This document shows, piece by piece, positions 9,361-18,949 of a stretch of 64,000 nucleotides of DNA. Under the pieces are notes generated by a model that was not told where the DNA came from, ran no database searches, and was given only the letters and a program-made list of their open reading frames with translations. The stretch spans positions 19,367-83,366 of the forward strand of contig CAJWTS010000009.1 in the NCBI GenBank assembly GCA_913047795.1, given 5' to 3'. The stretch comes from an uncultured Verrucomicrobiota bacterium. GTDB lineage: Bacteria; Verrucomicrobiota; Kiritimatiellia; CAJWTS01. Positions within the stretch are counted from its first letter, which is position 1, and each line of letters opens with the position of its first letter. The position numbers and the translations under genes were made by a program.

Positions 9361-10338
9361 TCAAAGGCGACCACTCACCTTGAGGGCATAGAATCGCTTC
9401 ATCTCCGGTTCGCACAGAAAATCTATCGTTCGCGACCGAATCGTCTCGCGAACGTTCAAAAGGTTCCAGAGATACGCCCTGGGAATATAGCGTAACCCAT
9501 CTGTCTTGAGCTGACTGACCTCGCGACCAAACAGTCGCTGCAAGGGAAAACAAATACAGAACCAGGCGAGTTGCGCCAGGTCCCAGACGAAGTGTGCCAA
9601 CGTGCGCCCTATACCACGGCACTTGATCAGGAACCGAATGCGCGTCACGCAATAGCGATAGACCACGTCCGGGCGACGGCCCGCAGGACTCGCATCATGT
9701 TGCACGCCGAACCCAAACCCCACGAGGTTGCGACGATCCCGATCCCGTACCGCCAGACAAAAATCAACGTCCCCGAGCCCAAAAATGTAGTACGGATCAA
9801 AACCACCGACCGCGTAAGAATCATCGCGACGAACCATAAAGTTGAGAGAGGCCAGCGCGTCACATTCCACCGCCGCCTGCCCCCGATCGACACGAATCTG
9901 CCGCGTATAACCGCCCGGTGTCATCATCAACCCGATGGCATGATCATCATCGCCGGCGTGAATGGGAATCTCACCGCCCAGGACCCCGACTCGCGAGTCG
10001 GAACGAAACTGCTCAACCATTCGACTGATGATTGCGGAATCCTGCAAGATCGTATCGCTGTCGAGGAGCAATAAAAACTCGCCGCGCGCGACATTCAAGG
10101 CCTCGTTGCGGCGGTAATACGGACCACATCGAACATCATCCGTCAGGACCACAACCTCCGGATACCGCGACGGGATCTCGGCAGGCGTACCGTCCGTACT
10201 GGCGTCGTCGGCCACAATGATCTCCACGTCCGCGTAGTCCTGGGCGTGGATCGATTCGATACACCGCATGAGATCCGCTTTTCGATTCCAGGACGGAATA
10301 ATCGCGGAAACCAACCCCGGCACCTCGTCGCGCTTCAT
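9361..10338 (-). CDS. Family 2 glycosyltransferase
   Basis: 325 residues. ATG 10338 overlaps the upstream stop as ATGA, which fixes the start. GT-A motifs are SAIIPSWNRKADL near the N-terminus, VADDASTDGT and LLLLDSDTIL. A later GGFDPYYIFGLGDVDFCLAVRDR segment is typical of rhamnosyl/galactosyl-type GT2 enzymes. It should transfer one sugar from a nucleotide donor in the cytoplasm. It is translationally coupled to the GT4 gene before it. Confidence 0.88.
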   Translation of the reverse strand: MKRDEVPGLVSAIIPSWNRKADLMRCIESIHAQDYADVEIIVADDASTDGTPAEIPSRYPEVVVLTDDVRCGPYYRRNEALNVARGEFLLLLDSDTILQDSAIISRMVEQFRSDSRVGVLGGEIPIHAGDDDHAIGLMMTPGGYTRQIRVDRGQAAVECDALASLNFMVRRDDSYAVGGFDPYYIFGLGDVDFCLAVRDRDRRNLVGFGFGVQHDASPAGRRPDVVYRYCVTRIRFLIKCRGIGRTLAHFVWDLAQLAWFCICFPLQRLFGREVSQLKTDGLRYIPRAYLWNLLNVRETIRSRTIDFLCEPEMKRFYALKVSGRL

Positions 10339-11501
10339 CGCGTGGCACCGTTCATCAACTCGAGAATGCCTTGCGCCTGACGGTCCCATGAAAATCGCCC
10401 CCGTTGCGAGTCGGCCAGAGCCCTGCGATCCGGCACGGCCTCAAGGGCGGTGCGCATGGCATCCGCGAGGGCCGTGGCATCTTCGCGCGGAACAATCGCG
10501 CAGCCATCTACCGGTTCAAGGATCTCACGACAGCAACCGACATCCGTGGCGACAACGGGCAGCCCCGTCGCAAGGGCTTCAAGCATCGCGTTCGGCATGC
10601 CCTCCGATCGACTGGGTAAACACAGCACGTCCGCGGCCGCCATCAGAACAGCTACGGAATCTTGATCCTGGGCCCCTACGAAATGCACCCGATCTCCGAT
10701 GCCGCGATCTCGGAGTGCCGCTTCAAGCGAAGGGCGCTCAACACCTTCGCCCACGAAAACGAGATGGGCCTCCGGACTGTCGATACGGACCTGCGCCCAA
10801 CTCTGCAGTAAAATGTCCGGCCCTTTCACGGGAACGAGATGGCCCACGAATAGCGCAAGAGGCTGGTCGCCCAGATCCGCCATGCCACCAAGCGACGCCG
10901 ATGACCGGAGCGCCGCGCGGGCATCGGTGCGGTCCCGGTATCGAAATCGATCGCCGTCGACTCCGTTGTGTACAACATGAATTCGTTCTGGATCGATACC
11001 GTTTTCCGCCAGCTGATCGGCGAGGTTGCTCGACACGCAGATCACGCCCGCCGCGCGCTCGCACGCATCACGTATCAATCGGCGGCGAATCGGATTCTTC
11101 AGATGAAAGATGTCGCTCCCCTGGACCATCAACCAGACCGGCTTGTCGCCGGCGAGACGCGTTGCGACAACGCCATCCGGATAGAGCCAGGCCGCATACA
11201 GCACATCGACCGCATCGAGTTCGATGCCGGCCGCCCGTAGACTGAGAAGATAGGTTATCCAACTCCAGGTGCGGCCAAGCAGGGGAATATAGAATACCGG
11301 CGTGTACGACGTGCGAAAGGCCGCCGCCTGCGGCGAGTCCCAGGCCCGGATCGCCGGCCAGGACCACATCTTGCAGGACGGCACCAGGCAGATATTGTGC
11401 ACAGCGTCCTGACGATGCAATCGCTCGAATAGCTGGAGATTGAACAGGCCGCGCTGGGGCTCATCCGGACGCGGAAACAAGTTGGAGATAGTAAGGATCA
11501 C
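10335..11501 (-). CDS. Family 4 glycosyltransferase
   Basis: 388 residues from GTG 11501, just after the previous gene's stop; a TTG upstream in frame is less likely. The N-terminal acceptor domain begins VILTISNLFPRPDEPQRGLF. The C-terminal donor domain has LPSRSEGMPNAMLEALATGLPVVATDVG, the E-x7-E motif of GT4 retaining enzymes. The protein most resembles capsule/O-antigen GT4 transferases such as WbnK/ExpE-like enzymes, though no specific sugar can be assigned. It follows two other GT4 genes, so successive sugars may be added by consecutive genes. Confidence 0.88.
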   Translation of the reverse strand: MILTISNLFPRPDEPQRGLFNLQLFERLHRQDAVHNICLVPSCKMWSWPAIRAWDSPQAAAFRTSYTPVFYIPLLGRTWSWITYLLSLRAAGIELDAVDVLYAAWLYPDGVVATRLAGDKPVWLMVQGSDIFHLKNPIRRRLIRDACERAAGVICVSSNLADQLAENGIDPERIHVVHNGVDGDRFRYRDRTDARAALRSSASLGGMADLGDQPLALFVGHLVPVKGPDILLQSWAQVRIDSPEAHLVFVGEGVERPSLEAALRDRGIGDRVHFVGAQDQDSVAVLMAAADVLCLPSRSEGMPNAMLEALATGLPVVATDVGCCREILEPVDGCAIVPREDATALADAMRTALEAVPDRRALADSQRGRFSWDRQAQGILELMNGATR

Positions 11502-11503
11502 GA

Positions 11504-12592
11504 CTATTCGGCCCCACAATAAACCGCTTCGTATTGCTCAAGTGTCTGCGCCGCACCGAAACGACCGGCGACCCGCTCGCGCGCGGCCGCGATGCGCGCC
11601 GGATCCCGATCGGGCGATTCAATCGCTGCGGCAAAGATCTGCGGCCACTCTTCTTCGTGGTCCGGCAGAACGATTCCAAATCTATCCCCGTCTATCACAC
11701 GCCGGTTGGCGCCGACGTCCGTCACGATCGTTGCCCGTCCCAGGCCCAGCGCCTCGAGTAGCGCAACGGACAGCCCTTCGCTCCGGGAGGTCAGAACAAA
11801 CCAGTCCATCAGCATGACATAGGGCAACGGGTCGGCCTGCGCACCAACCAGGTGCACACGGTCTTCTATACCGAGCGATTCGGCCAACCTCTCAAGCTTT
11901 GCGCGCTCGGGTCCATCGCCGACCAGCACAACATGCACATCCACATCCGCAACCGCGCGCAGCAAACGATCATACCCTTTCACCGGGCTCAACCGTCCCA
12001 CCGACCCGATCAGGCGCGCTTCCCCGGGAATCGGCAGCGACCGGCGGACAGCTGCAACCTCCCCCGCCGCCGGTGGTTCGGGCAACGCAATCCCGTTTTC
12101 GATAAGCCGTACGCGCTCTGCCGCAATCAGTGGGTTCTTGCGTAAGGGATCAGCAGCCGATTCGGATACCGCAACCAGGGCATCCGTTCCGCGCGCAAGC
12201 CACGCACTGCGCAGCCGATCCTTGAGACCGAAATTGTGAAGGTTGGCGCCATGCTGCGTATAAACATGCCGTACGCGCGTTGAGCCTGCCGCGATTGCCG
12301 CATACTGTTGTGCCGCCAGGTTGTGCGAATGCACGACGTCGCACCCGAACGTTTCAAAGAGGTCACGAAGTTTCTGCACGGCTTCTCGATCCCACGGAAA
12401 CCGACCACGCTTCGCGAACAAACAGTCCACATCGCGGTTCAATTCTACGGCAAGATCGCCGACCTCATCGATGCAACAGACCCGGGTCGAACCCGGATCG
12501 CGCTCATTGCGAAGATTCGACCATTGCACCACCAGCTTCTCAAGGCCCCCGTGAGCGAGAGAGATGACAAGATGAATGACTTTCTGCGACAT
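11504..12592 (-). CDS. Family 4 glycosyltransferase
   Basis: 362 residues from ATG 12592 (MSQKVIHLVISLAHGG), 16 bases after the preceding stop. The HGGLEKLV loop near residue 17 is the usual glycine-rich acceptor-domain motif. LTSRSEGLSVALLEALGLG in the C-terminal half is the donor E-x7-E region. SVGRLSPVKGYDRLLRA and VGDGPERAKLE complete the GT4 pattern. It is a cytoplasmic, membrane-associated transferase. Donor and linkage are unknown. Confidence 0.88.
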   Translation of the reverse strand: MSQKVIHLVISLAHGGLEKLVVQWSNLRNERDPGSTRVCCIDEVGDLAVELNRDVDCLFAKRGRFPWDREAVQKLRDLFETFGCDVVHSHNLAAQQYAAIAAGSTRVRHVYTQHGANLHNFGLKDRLRSAWLARGTDALVAVSESAADPLRKNPLIAAERVRLIENGIALPEPPAAGEVAAVRRSLPIPGEARLIGSVGRLSPVKGYDRLLRAVADVDVHVVLVGDGPERAKLERLAESLGIEDRVHLVGAQADPLPYVMLMDWFVLTSRSEGLSVALLEALGLGRATIVTDVGANRRVIDGDRFGIVLPDHEEEWPQIFAAAIESPDRDPARIAAARERVAGRFGAAQTLEQYEAVYCGAE

Positions 12593-12608
12593 GACGCGTT
12601 CCACCGGG

Positions 12609-13745
12609 CTAGACCATCGACGCAAGACGTCGATACAACTCGTAATACTTCCCCGCCGACACTTCGACGCGGTACCGGTCTTCCCAACGCTGACGCGCCG
12701 CGGTGCCGAACCGGGCCCGACGTTCGCCATCCGACGTCAACAAACCAAGTCGTTCGATAAAGCCGGCCGAGTCATCCCTTTCAACGACGTATCCCGTCAC
12801 ATCGTCCACGATTTGTTCGCGGGCAGCACCCGCATCGGTTACCACCGCCGGGATGGAGACGCTCATGGACTCGGAAATCACGTACGTGCAGGTTTCCGCC
12901 AGCGAGGCGTGTACCAGCAGATCACACTCGGCCAGCACATCGCGTACGTCATTCCGCAATCCGAGAAAATGCACGCGATCACGAATCCCTTCACGTTCGG
13001 CAAGCGCCTCGAGTTCGCGGCGCTGCGGGCCCTCGCCGACCTGTACCAGGGCCGGCTTGATGTCGCCGTTGAGATGCGCCATCGCATGGATCACGAAGTC
13101 AATTCGCTTGCGTGGAATTTGCCATCCAACGTTCACGACGAGGGGCGTCCCCTCGTCGACGCCTAATTCGTTACGCAACCAACCGGTGGCGCGGGCCGGT
13201 GCATGATCGCGAATGGCGTTATAAATCACGGACACCTTGTCCGCCGGAATGCCACGGCGCATCATCGATTCGCGTCCACCCTCGTACACCGCCACCATGT
13301 GGTCGAAACAGATCGACACCGCGCGTATGGACGACAGGCTACGCGTCACACGCGACGGGTCGGAGATCTGCTGATCCTGTTGCCAGACCCAACGGGTCTG
13401 GCCGGCACCGCGCAGGCGGCTCAAGGCACGGGCGACCAGGCTCGGCCACTCGTTTCCGAAGTGCACGACGGCAACATCCGGATTCAGGCGATTCACGATT
13501 TTTGCAGCCGGCAAGGCGAAGGCCCACGGGTGTTCGCGCTCTTCACCCTCACTCCAGCCCGGGATCGTCTCCCATGACACGCCTGCCTCACGCAAGAGCC
13601 CGGCCAGCTCGTCGATGGGTTCGTCGGCAAAGATGACGGTCAGCGAATCACCTCCGGCCTGGAAGGACTCGCCCAGTGTGACCAGCAGCCACTCGAACGC
13701 GCCAAGCTTGTTCGGAATCAAATTACAGAAAAAAGCGGTTCTCAT
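12609..13745 (-). CDS. Family 4 glycosyltransferase
   Basis: 378 residues from ATG 13745. A TTG nine bases upstream is also in frame but less likely. Donor-domain motifs are NVGWQIPRKRIDFVIHAM, VGEGPQRRELEALAE and HASLAETCTYVISESMSVSIPAVVTD. The N-terminal half has a GAFEWLLVTLGESFQAGG segment instead of the more common GG motif. This is a typical single-domain GT4 enzyme of polysaccharide assembly. It sits directly after the asparagine-synthase-like gene. Confidence 0.85.
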   Translation of the reverse strand: MRTAFFCNLIPNKLGAFEWLLVTLGESFQAGGDSLTVIFADEPIDELAGLLREAGVSWETIPGWSEGEEREHPWAFALPAAKIVNRLNPDVAVVHFGNEWPSLVARALSRLRGAGQTRWVWQQDQQISDPSRVTRSLSSIRAVSICFDHMVAVYEGGRESMMRRGIPADKVSVIYNAIRDHAPARATGWLRNELGVDEGTPLVVNVGWQIPRKRIDFVIHAMAHLNGDIKPALVQVGEGPQRRELEALAEREGIRDRVHFLGLRNDVRDVLAECDLLVHASLAETCTYVISESMSVSIPAVVTDAGAAREQIVDDVTGYVVERDDSAGFIERLGLLTSDGERRARFGTAARQRWEDRYRVEVSAGKYYELYRRLASMV

Positions 13746-13757
13746 TCCCTGCAAGCC

Positions 13758-15617
13758 TCAGGCCTCACGGCCGGTCGTCTCAAAAATATCGCGGCGCGTG
13801 GCCCCATCCGGTTGCGGATCGCCGCCGGCAACGCGCGCCGTCTGCGCGTAGCGACGCAGCTGCCCGATCGACATCAGGAAGGTTACGAGATGAAAGTCGA
13901 ACGGCATACGCTCCGGCAATTCCGCGCGCGCGGCAGCAAGTCGTTCATGATCAAAGATCTCGAGCCCCTCTAGCGCGGCCAACCCCTCGTCCACACATGC
14001 TGCGCCGTCCGTTCCACGTATCACGTCCACGGTCGATTCCACACCCCAGGCACTACGCGTATACGACTCCGACGACGGTCCGACCGCTTCGTCGACCGGC
14101 GCTACAACCGCCCTGGAACGCGAGCGCGCGCGTGCGGGAAGAAAGCGCTTGAGCACCGAGCGCAGGCACATCAGGGCCGCGCGTTCACCCGTATCGCCCT
14201 TGGGGATCCAGGCCGTACGGCCACCATAGCGCAGAAGGCCGAGCAAATACGCCGTACAGGGCTTGCGATGATCCGGTCGACTTTCACGCCACCAGGTCCA
14301 GAGCTCCGAATGAAAGATCGGTGCCGCGACGCCCAGGTGTTCCATCAAACTCAAATTCAACGGCATGTCGATCTGCCTCGAGATCAGGGCTTGCACACGC
14401 TTCTCGATTCCGAACTCGAAACCGTTGCAAGGGATGTGGTCGGTCTCCGCATCGAAGCGATGCAGCTGTTCGCGCAGCAACGCTCTCCCGGTGTCGCTCA
14501 GAAGGGCGGTCAACGCCCGCAGGTATTCCGGAGTGAAGACCGATGCGCCATTCATATACGCCTTCGGCGGGATCAGGTCCGGATCGAAACTCTCAAAGGC
14601 ATCGATCTCAAATACGAAGTAGGGGCTGCCCTTGAGCAGGGTATCGAAGAGAAAGGCGTGCGCCACACTCCGAATACCGTCCTGCGCCATGTGCGCGGCG
14701 TCGGCCAGAAAATGGGTCTTGAGCGGATCGAACATGCCCCCGGTCAGCAGAAACCCGTCGGCAAGTATCTTCGACCATTTCTCCGAACCATATAACCGGG
14801 CGTCATGCGTGGCGCCGCAACTCAAGGCAATGCTTCGAGCGGCATCGAGTTCCCGGCACTCGCCCGGTGCCAGCGTGATTGCCCGTCGCCCCGACCCGCC
14901 ACTCTGCAGCGCCCAGCGCGAATCGAATCCGCCGCTCAACAACATCGGAGTCGACGGGTCCGTCCAACGATCCGTCACCGCGCGCTGAACCGCCTGCCCC
15001 ACCGCGGTGGCGTCGCCCCACAGGGAGCGCCCGCGGCTGCGAATCCCGTTGTCGGGTGGAGACCGGTAGGGATGAATCGCGGGTGCGATGCCGGGCGCTA
15101 GCCTGACGCGGCACCCGGCCTCCACCTGCAACACGTTCTCCACCGAAGTCTGCGGGCGCCCAAGCACACAGCCCATCGCAAGGGCCTCAAGCAGCACATC
15201 CCAACAGAGGCTCCGGAGCCGCTCGTCAAGACCAAGGAGGCTCACTACCTTGTCGGAGGCTGCGGGACAATCGCTTAAGAGCGTATAGAAAACCGGTCGC
15301 GAACCATAGGGATCGGCCAATAACTCAACGCCACTTCCATCGCCCGGAAAGAAGACACCGCGAAAACTTCCGTCGACAACGCGAAGCCATGCGTCCAAAT
15401 CGTCATCTATTCCCGGCGGCGGGCTGAAGTTTCCTTCGATCCAAGCCACGCCGTCGGCAAGCGAATAGCACCCCGCCGCCCCAGGATCTGCGGTCTCGAT
15501 TGTAGCCAATCGAAACCCGTTGCCCGCATACGCGACACAGGGCGTGCTGGTCGAGAGTGACACCGGCCACGGATCACCCGATCCGACCGCATCAGAATGG
15601 AGAAGAAATCCCGCCAT
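13758..15617 (-). CDS. Asparagine-synthase-like protein lacking the N-terminal glutaminase cysteine
   Basis: 619 residues from ATG 15617; a GTG three codons upstream is the alternative. The ATP-pyrophosphatase loop SGGFDS (228-233) is intact. The preceding region (LLADPYGSRPVFYTLL) resembles the AsnB glutaminase scaffold. The catalytic Cys2 of MCGI-type N-termini is absent: this protein begins MAGF. It may therefore use free ammonia or an amine, or activate a carboxylate for another reaction. In polysaccharide clusters such proteins are usually thought to amidate uronic acids. That role is inference. It lies between an SGNH protein and a run of GT4 genes. Confidence 0.8.
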   Translation of the reverse strand: MAGFLLHSDAVGSGDPWPVSLSTSTPCVAYAGNGFRLATIETADPGAAGCYSLADGVAWIEGNFSPPPGIDDDLDAWLRVVDGSFRGVFFPGDGSGVELLADPYGSRPVFYTLLSDCPAASDKVVSLLGLDERLRSLCWDVLLEALAMGCVLGRPQTSVENVLQVEAGCRVRLAPGIAPAIHPYRSPPDNGIRSRGRSLWGDATAVGQAVQRAVTDRWTDPSTPMLLSGGFDSRWALQSGGSGRRAITLAPGECRELDAARSIALSCGATHDARLYGSEKWSKILADGFLLTGGMFDPLKTHFLADAAHMAQDGIRSVAHAFLFDTLLKGSPYFVFEIDAFESFDPDLIPPKAYMNGASVFTPEYLRALTALLSDTGRALLREQLHRFDAETDHIPCNGFEFGIEKRVQALISRQIDMPLNLSLMEHLGVAAPIFHSELWTWWRESRPDHRKPCTAYLLGLLRYGGRTAWIPKGDTGERAALMCLRSVLKRFLPARARSRSRAVVAPVDEAVGPSSESYTRSAWGVESTVDVIRGTDGAACVDEGLAALEGLEIFDHERLAAARAELPERMPFDFHLVTFLMSIGQLRRYAQTARVAGGDPQPDGATRRDIFETTGREA

Positions 15618-15654
15618 CGAAAACACGCACGGCGTTATCGCCGCACAGTCTGTA

Positions 15655-16764
15655 CTAATTGGTTATGCTCGCCCCGCGCGACAGTCGCGGATACAGCAGA
15701 TCCGCAACGATCTGGTTGCCGCGACTGGTCAGGTGGCACTGGTCAGCAAAAATCCGTTCACCGCGGTGTTCGCGCAGAAGCGGCAGCAGATCGGTCATCG
15801 CGATCCCCATTTCATCAGCAAGCCTGCGGGCCTGACGCTGCGGATACGTAACATCGTCGCTGAGCGTCTCGAATTCGACCTGGGCGCTGACCGGGAACAT
15901 CACAACGTGAAGATCGGCCCCGGCCTCCTTACAGAGATCGCGTATCTTGCCAAGATGCTCTCCGATGTAGTCCCAGCTCTCCTCGGACCAGGCAGCACCC
16001 CAATCGTAGCGGGCCTTCTCAACCATTTCGTTCCAGGCTTCGGGACGCTTGAGATACGTCTTCTCCTGGTAGTCCGTTGACCACTCGAACCGACGGTTGA
16101 TCTCCGGATTGAGGCGCAACCGCATCAACCCCACCTGTTTATGAAGTTTGCGTACCGTGTACAGGCGATAGAGCAGGCTCCGACGTAGCCACTGCGATAG
16201 CGGCACTTTTTGCGATTCCCCCAAGAAGCCCTGCGGCGGGCGTGAATCATTTACGTAGAGTCCCAGCACAACGCTGGAGGGCTGCGCCTTGAGCGCATGG
16301 TCGCGAAGCTTCAGGTAGTAGTCGGCGATCCCCAGATCGCTCATCCCGTAGTCCAGACATTGCCATTGCCGGGCGGGATCCGGCTCATTTGCCGCGCGCC
16401 TCTCTTCGAGCAAGGCCGTGAAGGTATTGGTCCACGGTACGCCGCCGTTGAAGACGATTGAATCGCCGACAAAGGCGATTCGCGCACGGTCGTCCTTCGT
16501 AATTTCCGGACTGCGCATACCGTCGGAATTGATTTTGACGAGCACATCGCCGCCGCCATCGTACGACATATGCCAGCCGCGAACCTTCGGTTTGATTCGA
16601 AAACAGCCCGCGGAATCCTGATAGAAATAGTCATGCACGCGCAACTCCTGCGGCGGCAATCCGCGCAACGCACCATGTTTGACGACAAAGCAGATCTCCA
16701 CCAAAGCCAGTACGACTGCCATCGCGACGACGGACAGCATCAGCTTCTTGAGAATTTTCTTCAC
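15655..16764 (-). CDS. Membrane-anchored SGNH/GDSL-like hydrolase or acyltransferase
   Basis: 369 residues from GTG 16764, overlapping the upstream stop as GTGA. A cationic N-terminus and one hydrophobic helix (about 8-28) look like an uncleaved signal anchor. The block I serine lies in AFVGDSIVF near residue 98, a glycine-rich MSDLGIADYY and an asparagine in GLYVNDSRP follow, and the terminal Asp-His pair is DQCHLTSRGNQ near 344-354. This is the SGNH catalytic set. It faces the periplasm and probably adds or removes acyl groups on the exported glycan. Direction of reaction is unknown. Confidence 0.82.
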   Translation of the reverse strand: MKKILKKLMLSVVAMAVVLALVEICFVVKHGALRGLPPQELRVHDYFYQDSAGCFRIKPKVRGWHMSYDGGGDVLVKINSDGMRSPEITKDDRARIAFVGDSIVFNGGVPWTNTFTALLEERRAANEPDPARQWQCLDYGMSDLGIADYYLKLRDHALKAQPSSVVLGLYVNDSRPPQGFLGESQKVPLSQWLRRSLLYRLYTVRKLHKQVGLMRLRLNPEINRRFEWSTDYQEKTYLKRPEAWNEMVEKARYDWGAAWSEESWDYIGEHLGKIRDLCKEAGADLHVVMFPVSAQVEFETLSDDVTYPQRQARRLADEMGIAMTDLLPLLREHRGERIFADQCHLTSRGNQIVADLLYPRLSRGASITN

Positions 16765-17438
16765 CTCAACTCACGCACAACACGCGCGGGATTGCCCGCG
16801 CAGATGCTATTCGGCGGAACGTCGCTCGTGACCACTGCTCCGGTACCGATCACAGCGTTCTCGCCGATGCTGACGCCCTTCAGAACCGTTGCATCGGCGC
16901 CGAGCCAGACATTGGACCCGATGCGGACCGGGGCGATCTCGGCATCGTCGACCGCAGCGCCCTCCCGGCGGCGCTGCGGATCGAGCGGGTGACCATCGTT
17001 GTCATGAATACGGACCCCCGCCGCAAGCAGGCAATGATCCCCGATCTCAATCTTCGATCCGCTCGACAGGGTACAGCCGTTTCCGATGAATACGTGGCTA
17101 CCGATCACGATCTCCGGCTCGGGCGATCGATTGCTGATGAAGTAGAAACAACTACGCCCGGACAGATTGACATGGTCGCCCATGCTCAGCCGTCCGCGAC
17201 CGCGCATAAACGGAATGCGCTCCGCGCGTAACCCGACGCCGACAGTGCGGCATACCGAGCGCAGAATCGGCTCCACGACGAGCAACTTGAATAGGAATGA
17301 ACTGCTTTCGACGACAAAGACGCCGAGGCGATAGATCCCGCGTATCAGCGGCCTTAGGAAGCCCGGAATTGGCAATCCGCTGTACAGGACTCGTTTCCCA
17401 ATTCGCTTCCAGAGCGGCGATGGAGCAGCGGGTGTCAT
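16761..17438 (-). CDS. Hexapeptide-repeat O-acetyltransferase (WbbJ-like)
   Basis: 225 residues from ATG 17438. A TTG start at 17507 would overlap the upstream gene and add 23 residues. The N-terminal 80 residues contain two amphipathic or hydrophobic stretches. The left-handed beta-helix follows, with IGSHVFIGNG, IGDHCLLAAGVRIHDNDGHPLDP carrying the usual catalytic histidine, and the closing IGTGAVVTSDVPPNSICAGNPARVVREL. These are hallmarks of maltose/galactoside-type O-acetyltransferases. It probably acetylates a glycan hydroxyl and could work with the adjacent SGNH protein. Confidence 0.85.
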   Translation of the reverse strand: MTPAAPSPLWKRIGKRVLYSGLPIPGFLRPLIRGIYRLGVFVVESSSFLFKLLVVEPILRSVCRTVGVGLRAERIPFMRGRGRLSMGDHVNLSGRSCFYFISNRSPEPEIVIGSHVFIGNGCTLSSGSKIEIGDHCLLAAGVRIHDNDGHPLDPQRRREGAAVDDAEIAPVRIGSNVWLGADATVLKGVSIGENAVIGTGAVVTSDVPPNSICAGNPARVVRELR

Positions 17439-17484
17439 ATATTCATCCAGGGTGGCCGAGACGGCGGGGTCGGAAACAACGGAA

Positions 17485-18891
17485 TCAGCCTGTGGTGCGG
17501 CGCGCAATGGCGACGAGTGTCACGCCCGACCAGGGCAGAATCGGATCCAGCACTTTGACCAACGGAATAATCATGTTGAAGAACTTCGCCTGCATGCGAT
17601 CCAGTGCTTTACGCTTGATCACATGACCAAAGAACCACCACCCCAGTGCGCCGACCTTGTTCATGCTGAAACATTCCTGCAGGGCAAAGCCGGACTGCTG
17701 CAAGAGATTCTCAATAGCGACGTTGTCGTAGCGGCGTAAATTCCCGATCGATTCATCCATCGATCCACGCAGCCACTCGCCGGCGGGAACAACAAGAATC
17801 AGGGTGCCCTCGGGGCGCAGACAGTCGCGAATATTCCCCAGGGCCTTGCCGTCATCTTCGACAAACTCGAGTACGTTCGAGCATAAGATCGTATCCACTC
17901 CCTTAAGATCGTCCGGCACCGCCGAACTGACATCCCATTCGACAACACGCATACGACGACGTTCATGGAACGTGTTGCGCAGCACGCGCAGGTACTCGGG
18001 GTCGGATTCCGCGAGAATGAGTTCATCCTGGTCCAGCATGAACTGCACGTGCGTTCCGAGGCCGGCACCGACTTCCAGCACCGTGCCCGATAGATAGGGA
18101 TGAACGCGGGCCATCGTCCATTCCGTCGCACGCCGGGCGAGCTGCAGGCTGCGCAGGGTCGCTTCACCGAAACGACCCTCATACATGTCGTCGATCAACC
18201 AGTACTTCAAAATAACGCCGAGCGCCTGTACGGCGTCCTTCATTCCTATTTTCTTGCCTTCGAGGTAAGTCCGGCCGCTGTATCGAATCGGAGTCTCGAA
18301 CACACGGCAGCGTCGTTTCGCGATCTTGGCCGTGATCTCCGGTTCGATCCCGAAACGGTTAGATCGGATCGGAATCGTCTTCAGAATACTCATGCGGAAG
18401 GCCTTGTAGCAGGTCTCCATGTCCGTCAGGTCGAGATCGGTAAAAAAGTTCGACAGCATCGTCAGGAGGCGATTGGCCAGCGAGTGCCAGAACATGAGGA
18501 CACGGCGATACTCACCTGCCGCGTACCGCGATCCGTAGACCACGTCGGCTTCGTTCTCGAGAATGGGCTTCAACACACGCGGATAGTCACCGGGGTCATA
18601 TTCCAGATCCGCGTCTTGAATGATTCCAATGTCGCCCTCGGCTTCCTGGATCGAGGTACGAATGGCTGCGCCCTTGCCCTGGTTCTGCTTGTGCTGAATC
18701 GCGCGAATGCGGGGGTCGCGCGCGGCCAATCCCTGTAGAATCTCCCACGAGTTATCCTTCGAGCCGTCGTCAACGGCGACGATCTCGATTTCCGTGATCT
18801 CATCCGGCAAGGGCGCCCTGAGGACGCGGTCCATGATGTCCTCAAGCGTGGCCTGCTCGTTATAGACAGCCATCAGAATCGAAAGTTTCAT
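17485..18891 (-). CDS. Fused family 2 glycosyltransferase and class I methyltransferase
   Basis: 468 residues from ATG 18891. Residues 1-235 are a dolichyl-phosphate-mannose-synthase-type GT2 domain ([18 protein letters not shown] at 40-47, [10 protein letters not shown] with the DxD at 93-95, [11 protein letters not shown]). Residues 245-468 form a SAM-dependent methyltransferase with [11 protein letters not shown] (271-281), a post-I acidic [10 protein letters not shown] and [14 protein letters not shown]. The first domain probably makes a polyprenyl-phosphate sugar and the second may methylate that sugar or its chain. Both halves are of normal length, so this is a true fusion, not a readthrough. 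Confidence 0.87.
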   Translation of the reverse strand: MKLSILMAVYNEQATLEDIMDRVLRAPLPDEITEIEIVAVDDGSKDNSWEILQGLAARDPRIRAIQHKQNQGKGAAIRTSIQEAEGDIGIIQDADLEYDPGDYPRVLKPILENEADVVYGSRYAAGEYRRVLMFWHSLANRLLTMLSNFFTDLDLTDMETCYKAFRMSILKTIPIRSNRFGIEPEITAKIAKRRCRVFETPIRYSGRTYLEGKKIGMKDAVQALGVILKYWLIDDMYEGRFGEATLRSLQLARRATEWTMARVHPYLSGTVLEVGAGLGTHVQFMLDQDELILAESDPEYLRVLRNTFHERRRMRVVEWDVSSAVPDDLKGVDTILCSNVLEFVEDDGKALGNIRDCLRPEGTLILVVPAGEWLRGSMDESIGNLRRYDNVAIENLLQQSGFALQECFSMNKVGALGWWFFGHVIKRKALDRMQAKFFNMIIPLVKVLDPILPWSGVTLVAIARRTTG

Positions 18892-18949
18892 GACAACATC
18901 TTGCAGCGATTAGAGGCTGTTGACCAGCCAAGGATTAGACAGGGCCTGT

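Noticed and set aside
10268..11245. 325-codon plus-strand frame
   Set aside because: Arginine/proline-rich translation opposite a GT4 gene with intact motifs; a by-product of GC-rich codon use.
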